Below, piece after piece: positions 36,783 through 43,251 of a stretch of DNA of 61,946 bases. Source of the stretch: Verrucomicrobiota bacterium (GTDB lineage: Bacteria; Verrucomicrobiota; Verrucomicrobiia; Limisphaerales; UBA8199); NCBI GenBank assembly GCA_003176045.1, contig PSRM01000072.1, positions 1 through 61,946 on the forward strand. Reading direction: 5' to 3'. The number at the start of each line of letters is the position of its first letter. Positions within the stretch are counted from its first letter, which is position 1. The position numbers and the translations under genes were made by a program. The notes beneath the pieces are model-generated. The model saw only the letters and a list, made by a program, of their open reading frames with translations, searched no databases and was not told where the DNA came from.

Positions 36783-36950
36783 ACAAACTCCGTTACTTCT
36801 GAACCGCCGGCGAAGCTGAACCAATTGCAGCAGGACACCTGAGCAAAGATTCCGCGAGTGCCATCGATTTAACGTTTTAACGATTTAACGATTTAACCTT
36901 TTTGGCTTTATCCGTGTCCATCCGTGATGATCCGTGGTTAATAATTTGAG

Positions 36951-37424
36951 TTACTCCACCTTCACTTCGATTTCTTTGGGTCTGGCCTTGTCGCTTTTCG
37001 GCAAGTGGACGTATAACATTCCGTCCTTAAAGTCGGCCCGGACACGGGCAGCATCTGCCCCTTCCGGCAGGCTGAAACTGCGTGTAAACGCGCCGTAGCT
37101 CCGCTCAACACGGTGCATGCGTTTCCCCTTCTCTTCTTTCTCGTATTTGCGCTCACCTCGGATGGTTAGAACGCCGCCTTCGACTGTCACATGGACGTCT
37201 TCTTTTTTAATTTCGGGCAGTTCCGCTTTTACCAGGAACTCCTTAGTGTCTTCAGTGATATCCACCGCCGGAGACCACTCAGTGAAAGTGGCGCCACCTT
37301 CCCTGCCACGTCGCGACGGCACGCTCCCAAAGAATGAGCTTAAACGATTCTGAAAGTCCTCCAACTCGCGAAATGGGTCCCAATCTCTGACGCCGAACGG
37401 ATTCCATTTGGTTAGTTCATTCAT
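36951..37424 (-). CDS. Hsp20/alpha-crystallin small heat-shock protein
   Basis: ATP-independent holdase chaperone of 157 aa. The alpha-crystallin domain runs from about residue 45 to 140 (WSPAVDITEDTKEFLVKAELPEIKKEDVHV, LTIRGERKYEKEEKGKRMHRVERSYGAFTRSFSLPEGAD, DGMLYVHLPK). The start at 37424 follows AGGGAAGG. The longer frame upstream translates unrelated sequence. It oligomerises through flexible ends, with a short N-terminal arm rich in aromatic residues (WNPFGVRDWDPF). Confidence 0.94.
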   Translation of the reverse strand: MNELTKWNPFGVRDWDPFRELEDFQNRLSSFFGSVPSRRGREGGATFTEWSPAVDITEDTKEFLVKAELPEIKKEDVHVTVEGGVLTIRGERKYEKEEKGKRMHRVERSYGAFTRSFSLPEGADAARVRADFKDGMLYVHLPKSDKARPKEIEVKVE

Positions 37425-37646
37425 AAAACCTTCCCTTTCTGGCGGATTCGTCGCTGTAGTGGCGAGCTGGAGTCCGCCAATTCGTCCACCCGCCACCCGG
37501 GGCATGGGTGCCCCTGGCGCGCCAAAACCCTCCGAACGCGCCAATTATCCTCTTCTTTCCTCAATTTCCCACGGAACAAGCTTTTGTCAAAGCGGGGTTT
37601 TGACCGGGGTGCTGATAGCCTTGTCCGCGCCAAGAACGCAACCGGA

Positions 37647-37749
37647 GCGCGGACATTCCTGTCCGCAGCAACGTCCAAACGTTCCGTAGTTCAACCATTT
37701 TCCGACGATTATTCCCGCTCCAACCTGCTGCGGACAAGAATATCCGCGC
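37647..37749. repeat. Inverted repeat, second copy of the 67-160 family
   Basis: Arms 37647-37670 and 37726-37749 pair with two mismatches (gcgcggacattcctgtccgc and its complement), as at 67-160. The gap 37425-37806 otherwise holds no convincing gene; its remaining sequence is weakly repetitive. Confidence 0.75.
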
Positions 37750-37806
37750 GCCGGGGCGTTTTGAGCATTGATCGCGCCCACAAGGCTGTCCGCGACCATG
37801 CTGCGG

Positions 37807-38634
37807 CTACTGCGGCATCAAGGGTGGACTTGGTCTTTGTGTATTTGCCCCTGGTGGAAGGACCCCAGGCAAGACAGGAACAGGAACTGCAAGATTCGTA
37901 GAATACACAGGCGGGGGCCCTGGTTGTGGGGTGTTTGCCGCTTGTTCTAATTGAAGCAAGAGGGCCTGTTCTTCGGGGGTCAATGGCTGCTGCGGCTGCG
38001 GCTGTGTCGGCGCCGGGTAATTTGTGACTGGCGCTGGAGGCACAGCAACAAGCCCGCGTAGGGCACGTGAAGGCATTGCTTGCATGCCAGCGGTGATATT
38101 CGGTGGTGGCACGTAGGGCATCGCCGCAGGCGCCCCACTTGTGCCAGCGGCCGCAGTCGGAGGCACCGCAATCGTTGGCGCTGGCGCGGAGGGCATGGCA
38201 GGGGCCAATTTTGGTCCATTTCTTTCGAACGTCAGGTTCGTAATCGTACCGAAATCATCTACTTTAACGCGGCCAGCTTTCTCGTCCACCTCCAGGACCT
38301 CGATGTAGCCTTCCCGCTGTCCCTCCGCCAAAGTGAGGTTTTGTTCTCTAGGGGCCTCACCGGGCCTGGGCGGCAGGATTGCTTTGAGCAGTGCCAATTT
38401 GTTGCCGAGCAGCGTTGTTATTCCCGTGAGAATAATCTGTGGAACCGTTTTCGGGGGAAGCATCGGTTGCTGAATCCCCGGCGACGGCTTCAACCCGAAA
38501 ACGTTCCGTTCTGGGATTGCACCGTAGTTGTTGGTCGGAGGTGCCGGCGTGATAGCGCGCGCCACGCCACAGACCACCAACGAGGCCGATACGACAACAG
38601 TTATCCTCGAGCGCCCCCTCATTTCAAAACTCAT
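37807..38634 (-). CDS. Exported proline-rich protein with GspC-like N-terminus
   Basis: A 275-aa protein with a signal peptide or anchor (ITVVVSASLVVCGVARA). The next 110 residues (ERNVFGLKP, ILTGITTLLGNKLALLKA, EVLEVDEKAGRVKVDDFGTITNLTFE) follow the layout of the GspC/PulC homology region in type II secretion or of PilP. The C-terminal 130 residues are Pro/Ala/Gln-rich and probably disordered. It is divergent from the secretin-N-like gene at 38948, so the two may serve one secretion or pilus-related machine. The start at 38634 fits the signal peptide. Confidence 0.55.
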   Translation of the reverse strand: MSFEMRGRSRITVVVSASLVVCGVARAITPAPPTNNYGAIPERNVFGLKPSPGIQQPMLPPKTVPQIILTGITTLLGNKLALLKAILPPRPGEAPREQNLTLAEGQREGYIEVLEVDEKAGRVKVDDFGTITNLTFERNGPKLAPAMPSAPAPTIAVPPTAAAGTSGAPAAMPYVPPPNITAGMQAMPSRALRGLVAVPPAPVTNYPAPTQPQPQQPLTPEEQALLLQLEQAANTPQPGPPPVYSTNLAVPVPVLPGVLPPGANTQRPSPPLMPQ

Positions 38635-38947
38635 ATGTTTAAGATAAACCAGGGTTCCGCCAGGTTCAAAAATTGCCTCGGGAGAAAAATCACCCATTGC
38701 CCCCTGGGAGCGCGGGCATCTTGCCCGCGAGTTGGAGTTGTTTATTCAAGGTTCAAGGTTCAACGTTCAAGGTTTAAGGTTCACTGTTTTTCCCCTGGGA
38801 GCGCCTAGGCCCTCGGTGCCACCGCGATCCTGCCCGGAAGGTTGCGTTGAAGCACGGTTGTCCTGAGGCCCAATCAAAGTGCCACGTTGAGCTTAATTCA
38901 AATTGAATTTCCCGCGAGGAATTACCGTAGAAACTGGCTAATGCAGT
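38635..38947. repeat. Gene-free divergent region with hairpin and simple repeat
   Basis: The gap between two divergent genes holds the palindrome 'cgcgggcatcttgcccgcg' (38711-38729), also found near 18426 and 52860, and a 'gttcaaggttcaacgttc' tandem block (about 38745-38785). No gene or clear promoter is identified. Confidence 0.6.
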
Positions 38948-39991
38948 ATGAAGCGAGTATCAAAACCGAACATCAATATGAAAAGCTTATTTGAAGAAAG
39001 ACGATCGAAAGCATACGTCGCTGAAAAGGAAGCTGGTCCGTCCAGGCGGCGTGCTTATGAGTGTGCTTCACTGCTGATTCTTATGATGGCGTTTGGCACC
39101 TTTGCGAAGGCGGCTCCCATTCAAGGTGGACTAACTCAACCAACAGTGCCGGGACCCGGGGCGATTCAGCCGGTGCCGACTCCCCCGGCGATTGGCATGC
39201 CTGCGGCGATAGATCCGGCCACGGGTTTGCCCATGGCAAAACCGGAATGGAAAGGGCCCGAAAAGGCACTGACAGAGGTTTCCTTTGACAACATCCCCAT
39301 CATTGAAGTTGGGAAGAACCTGAAGGACATGTTCGGCAACGAATTTGATGTTTTGCTTCCATACGGAGCAACGCCCATGGCGCCGGTAAACTGGCGATGG
39401 GAAGACACGTTAGTGACGCTGCGACTCAAAAATGTGAAGGCCAGCGAGGTTTTCAATGCGATGAATATGGTCTTCGAGACGGCCAAAACACCCTTGCAAT
39501 GGGATTTGATTATGAACGGACACCGTCCGACGGCTCTGTTGCGAATAGTGAATGACTTAGTACCCGGATTGCCGGGAAGCATTGACCCGACCACAGGTTT
39601 GCCGGTTGCTCCGAATCGACCGCATTCTGAGAATTCCATGGTGTTTTTTGTGGGTGAGTTGGTAGGTGATCCAAAGAATGGCGGCATGAGCCTGGACGAT
39701 ATCCTGCAGACAATGCGGGAGGTGTATAAGGCGGGCACCGGGGGTGATCCACAACACATCACCTGCCACGAGAAGGCCCAATTGCTAATCGTACACGCGG
39801 TTCCCGAGGACATTGGGTTCGTGCAAAGCGCTCTGGCTGCACTTCGAGAGAAAGCGCGCCTGGATGCGCGGCGGCAACTCGCCAAGGAGCACGGCGCAGA
39901 GTTCAAGGCGGAGACGGGGGAGCCAAAGGCGGGCACCAGCTCAGGCCAGGCTGGAGCGGAGCACAAAACCAGAGAGACAAAGCCTCAGTGA
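38948..39991 (+). CDS. Exported protein with secretin-N-like domains
   Basis: A 347-aa protein with a signal segment around residues 40-57 (CASLLILMMAFGTFAKA). A Pro-rich linker (60-95) follows. Residues about 105-145 (EVSFDNIPIIEVGKNLKDMFGNEFDVLLP) resemble the STN/secretin N0 domain. Residues about 255-300 (MSLDDILQTMREVYKAG...HEKAQLLIVHAVPEDIGFVQSALAAL) resemble an N1/NolW-type repeat. No secretin pore domain is present. The charged C-terminus is low complexity. It lies 18 bp upstream of an ECF sigma factor, which may control it. The family is unrecognised. Confidence 0.6.
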   Translation: MKRVSKPNINMKSLFEERRSKAYVAEKEAGPSRRRAYECASLLILMMAFGTFAKAAPIQGGLTQPTVPGPGAIQPVPTPPAIGMPAAIDPATGLPMAKPEWKGPEKALTEVSFDNIPIIEVGKNLKDMFGNEFDVLLPYGATPMAPVNWRWEDTLVTLRLKNVKASEVFNAMNMVFETAKTPLQWDLIMNGHRPTALLRIVNDLVPGLPGSIDPTTGLPVAPNRPHSENSMVFFVGELVGDPKNGGMSLDDILQTMREVYKAGTGGDPQHITCHEKAQLLIVHAVPEDIGFVQSALAALREKARLDARRQLAKEHGAEFKAETGEPKAGTSSGQAGAEHKTRETKPQ

Positions 39992-40009
39992 CTGTGCGAT
40001 GATTGGAGC

Positions 40010-40669
40010 ATGGTGCTTGCGAGTTCCATGGCTGTTGCGCTGGGTCAACCTGCTGCGGGTCATGCCACGATGGGCAAGAAATTGGATGGAGGTGCCCCTG
40101 CTGACGCAGATGCGGAGGCGCAACGGCTTGCTGCGGCGATCGGGCGCGGGGAGGATAGGGCCTTCGAGGAGTTCTATAACAATTATGAGGGAAGGTTGTT
40201 TCGTTTTCTGCTGGTGCTTGGCCACGGAGACGAAACTTTGGCGCGTGACGTCCTGCAATCAGCCATGCTAACCACAGCGCGCAAGCTGCGCCGGGTGGAA
40301 ACGGAAGCGCATTTATGGCATTGGCTGGCACGCGTGGCGCGGCAGCATCTGATCAAGGAGTGGCGCCGACGGGGGCGCGAGCCGATGCTGGTAAACATGC
40401 CGGAACTGCCGGAAACGCCTGACGAGCGAACCGTGGACCGTGTACTGGAAGAGCAGTTGGAGGGGGCGATAGTCGCGTTGGATCCGCAGGATCGGGAGAC
40501 GGTCGAATGGTTCTATTTCGATGGATTAAGCTGTGAGGAAATCGGCGTGCGTCTGGGAACGACCGCCAAAGCGGTCTCAAGCCGGTTGGAAAGAGTGCGT
40601 GAGAAACTGCGCGCATTAGTCCAGCAGGAAACCGTGAACAACGCGAAGCCGGCTCCGCGGGGAGCATAA
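40010..40669 (+). CDS. ECF-type RNA polymerase sigma factor
   Basis: Sigma-70 family extracytoplasmic-function factor, 219 aa. Region 2 is at about 40-125 (EDRAFEEFYNNYEGRLFRFLLVLGHGDETLARDVLQSAMLTTARKLRR) and region 4 at about 155-205 (DPQDRETVEWFYFDGLSCEEIGVRLGTTAKAVSSRLERVREKL). The promoter specificity is unknown. The start may be 40010 or the ATG at 40070 (MGKKLDGG), since the first 20 residues are not typical. It is followed 5 bp later by a small membrane protein that could be its anti-sigma factor. Confidence 0.87.
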   Translation: MVLASSMAVALGQPAAGHATMGKKLDGGAPADADAEAQRLAAAIGRGEDRAFEEFYNNYEGRLFRFLLVLGHGDETLARDVLQSAMLTTARKLRRVETEAHLWHWLARVARQHLIKEWRRRGREPMLVNMPELPETPDERTVDRVLEEQLEGAIVALDPQDRETVEWFYFDGLSCEEIGVRLGTTAKAVSSRLERVREKLRALVQQETVNNAKPAPRGA

Positions 40670-40674
40670 CGCGA

Positions 40675-41043
40675 GTGAAAACCGAACGAGAGCGATTACT
40701 GCGGGATTTGTGGAATGACGAAGCAGGCGCTCAACGAGAAGCCACGCTTACGGCCGGGCGCCGAATCATGCGCGCCAGACGGTGGAAATGGGCGACTCTA
40801 CGGATTTGCGCCGTTGTCGTACTCCTTTCCGGCATTGCCGCGCTCATCCTCCACCGCACGGACGTGTCGCAAGGCCCCGTAGCCTCCGCGCCGCCTTCGC
40901 CGCCCACTGCTCGCTTTCTTACGGACGACCAACTGCTGGCTTTATTTCCTGGCACCCCCGTAGGATTAGCCAAGGTGGGAGATCGAGAGGTGTTGGTTTT
41001 TCCAAGGCCAGAGGATGAGCAAAAGTTCGTTGGGAAGTTTTAG
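40675..41043 (+). CDS. Small single-pass membrane protein, possible anti-sigma partner
   Basis: A 122-aa protein with an acidic and basic cytoplasmic N-terminus (ERERLLRDLWNDEAGAQREATL), one transmembrane helix at about 40-60 (LRICAVVVLLSGIAALIL) and a C-terminal domain outside. Its position 5 bp after an ECF sigma gene with a GGGAG ribosome-binding site fits an anti-sigma factor, but no ZAS zinc motif is present. Its stop overlaps the convergent cyclase stop by 4 nt. Confidence 0.6.
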   Translation: MKTERERLLRDLWNDEAGAQREATLTAGRRIMRARRWKWATLRICAVVVLLSGIAALILHRTDVSQGPVASAPPSPPTARFLTDDQLLALFPGTPVGLAKVGDREVLVFPRPEDEQKFVGKF

Positions 41044-42599
41044 GGGGTGAGCAAGTAAGTCGCCATCTCAACTCCTCCCTTCACCCGGACCAACTGCGCC
41101 GGTTGGAACGCGTGCCTGTCCCGGAGCCGCTCGTAGGTGGCTTGTGCCACCAGAATGCCGCCGGGAGGGGCGGACGCCTCCATGTGCTTGGCGATGTTCA
41201 CATTATCGCCCCACAAATCGTACGCAAATTTGCGAGCGCCGATCACACCGGCCACAACCGGCCCCGAATTCAAGCCGATACGAATCTGGAATGGCTGTTT
41301 CACGCGCTCGGCGAATCCGGCCGTCTCAGCCTGCATGGCCAGCGCCAATTTTGCGGCGGCCTCTGCATGATCAGGGTTTGGGGTGGGCACGCCACTCACA
41401 GCCATGTAACCATCGCCGATCGTTTTGATCTTCTCCAGCCCTTGCTGCTCGCACAAGTAATCGAATGCGGAAAAGATCTCGTTCAAGTTTCCAACCAATT
41501 CTTTAGGAGGAGTGTCCGAAGAGAGATGGGTGAAGTTGACGAAGTCGCTGAACAGAACGGTGGCATCGGCGAAACTATCGGCAATGATTTTCTCTCCTTG
41601 CTTGAGTCGTTCAGCGATGGGTTTGGGCAGGATGTTCAGCAACAGCCGCTCGGAAGTTTCCTGCTCGATCTGCAGGCGCCGCAGGAACGCGGATTCCTGG
41701 TCTCGGAGACGCTTTTTGGACAAGGAGGATTCTATCCGGGCCATCAGCAAAGTCTCGTTAAATGGCTTGGCCAAAAAATCATCCGCTCCAAGTTTAATAC
41801 AACGCACCACCGTTTCGATCTGGTCCGCGGATGACAGCATAATGACCGGAATGTGCTGGGTTGCAGGTGAAGCCTTGAGGCGGTGAAGGACATCAATGCC
41901 GTTTAGGCCGGGCATCATAATGTCCAGGAGAATCAAGTCCAGCGGTTGCTGCGTGGCTGTGGCCTCAAGCGCGCTCTGGCCGTTATCGGCCATCCGCACT
42001 GCATATCCCAGCCGCGAAAGACGGCGGTGAAGGAGGTCGCGATTTTCTTCCAGGTCGTCCACAACCAGAATCGTCCCCTGCGCGATGCTTTCGGCAGATA
42101 GCATGGCAGGCGTCCCGCCTGCCCCGATCTCTAACTCCGGACATGAATCTCCACAACCCTCTGGCACACACCTGTTGCCGGCCACTGACCCGTCTGCAGA
42201 CTGGGCCGTTTCGACGTCGAGCGAGGCGCGCACTAAGTCACGTGCTTTGCGTGCGGTGCCCACAATGCGAGCCAGATCTGCTCTGAAAGATTCGCTGGGG
42301 AAGTCATTGGCGCCCGTGTGCAGGGCCTCCGCGCACTCGGCAATGACGCGGGCGGATTCAGAGAGACGGTTGCTAAGAGATGATACATTGTCGGCAAGGC
42401 CCTCCTTCATTCTGCTGTCACACAGCCCCTGTTCCACCAGAGAAAGCATCTGCATGGCCGTGCGGTGAATTGTTTCGAGCTGAGGATGCAGACGGCTATA
42501 GCGCGAGTCTCGCGCTTCCTCGAGCAGGAGTTCGCCAAAGCCAAGGATTTGGCCAGCCACATTGCGCAGATCGTGACGGGTTTTGGCGAGATCGGGCAT
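41040..42599 (-). CDS. Receiver domain / class III nucleotide cyclase with N-terminal DHp-like segment
   Basis: A 519-aa cytoplasmic signalling enzyme. Residues 1-60 (KTRHDLRNVAGQILGFGELLLEEA) resemble an H-box helix. A receiver follows at about 180-300, with phosphoacceptor Asp in LILLDIMMPG and Lys in LAKPF. The class III cyclase domain spans about 345-505. Metal aspartates are in LFSDFVNF and TIGDGYM, and the adenine-recognising Lys (EKIKTIGD) and Asp (YDLWGD) favour ATP over GTP. The transition-state Arg is His here (NIAKHMEA). It ends the TonB-YfiR-kinase gene series but is separated from the lone receiver by 245 bp. A palindrome forms part of the linker (42105-42123). Confidence 0.88.
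   Translation of the reverse strand: MPDLAKTRHDLRNVAGQILGFGELLLEEARDSRYSRLHPQLETIHRTAMQMLSLVEQGLCDSRMKEGLADNVSSLSNRLSESARVIAECAEALHTGANDFPSESFRADLARIVGTARKARDLVRASLDVETAQSADGSVAGNRCVPEGCGDSCPELEIGAGGTPAMLSAESIAQGTILVVDDLEENRDLLHRRLSRLGYAVRMADNGQSALEATATQQPLDLILLDIMMPGLNGIDVLHRLKASPATQHIPVIMLSSADQIETVVRCIKLGADDFLAKPFNETLLMARIESSLSKKRLRDQESAFLRRLQIEQETSERLLLNILPKPIAERLKQGEKIIADSFADATVLFSDFVNFTHLSSDTPPKELVGNLNEIFSAFDYLCEQQGLEKIKTIGDGYMAVSGVPTPNPDHAEAAAKLALAMQAETAGFAERVKQPFQIRIGLNSGPVVAGVIGARKFAYDLWGDNVNIAKHMEASAPPGGILVAQATYERLRDRHAFQPAQLVRVKGGVEMATYLLTP
42105..42123. repeat. 'ggcaggcgtcccgcctgcc' palindrome inside the cyclase gene
   Basis: A 19-bp palindrome encodes part of the linker between the DHp-like segment and the receiver (residues about 159-165). 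The same core forms the arms of the repeat at 26020-26102. Confidence 0.6.
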
Positions 42600-42675
42600 A
42601 AGGACTGTGGGTAGTTAGCTTAGCCGGAACAATGCTGATGAAAGAAGTCTTAACCTCGGAAAATAAAAAAGAAAG

Positions 42676-42737
42676 GCAGGAAAATTTTGTGGCAGGAAAA
42701 TGTATTTTAAATTCTTCCTGCCGCATAATTTTCCTGC
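42676..42737. repeat. Long hairpin in the gap between lone receiver and cyclase
   Basis: Two 23-bp arms (42676-42698 and 42715-42737) built on 'gcaggaaaatt' pair with two mismatches around a 16-bp loop. On the minus strand it lies between the receiver stop and the cyclase start, where it could terminate or process the transcript. It is unusually AT-rich for the window. The flanks hold an 'atccgtgttcatccgtggtt' boilerplate (about 42796-42816). Confidence 0.65.
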
Positions 42738-42844
42738 TTTCAATTTCGTTTGCATTTTCCTGTCTTCATTTTCCTGTCCTGGATTTCGCATCTGGTTATC
42801 CGTGTTCATCCGTGGTTAAACATTTCAAATGTCCTTGGCCGAGT

Positions 42845-43219
42845 TCAGGTAGGGGGAGGCGCCAGACGGGCCTCGATTTTTTCGATTAACCGGGGAAAGT
42901 CGAAGGGTTTAGTCTCGTAATCATCACAACCGGCCTGCAGCGATTTCTCCCGGTCCCCCTGCATGGCATGGGCTGTCAACGCGATCACCGGGATATGGCG
43001 CAGGGCCGGATCATTTTTCAGTTGCCGCGTCGCTGCCCAGCCATCCATGTCTGGCATTCCCATGTCCATGAGGATGATGTCCGGCTTTTCGGAGCTTGCC
43101 AGGGCAAGGCCCTGCCTGGCGCTTTCTGCCGTAAGGACGTTATGTCCGCTTTTTCCCAGCCGTCGAGCTACCAGGATGCGATTGTTCTCGGTATCGTCAA
43201 TGTAGAGGATTTTGGCCAT
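42845..43219 (-). CDS. Single-domain response regulator
   Basis: A 124-aa CheY-like receiver. The acidic pocket (YIDDTENN), phosphoacceptor Asp in IILMDMGMPDMDGW, Thr in ALTAHAM and Lys in ETKPFDF are all present. There is no output domain, so it probably shuttles phosphate in a relay, for example from the hybrid kinase 32 bp upstream. The start at 43219 (MAKILYIDD) is clear; earlier codons read the 3' end of the kinase gene out of frame. Confidence 0.93.
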   Translation of the reverse strand: MAKILYIDDTENNRILVARRLGKSGHNVLTAESARQGLALASSEKPDIILMDMGMPDMDGWAATRQLKNDPALRHIPVIALTAHAMQGDREKSLQAGCDDYETKPFDFPRLIEKIEARLAPPPT

Positions 43220-43251
43220 GGGAGAATGAAACGTGATGCGTGAATCTGGGT

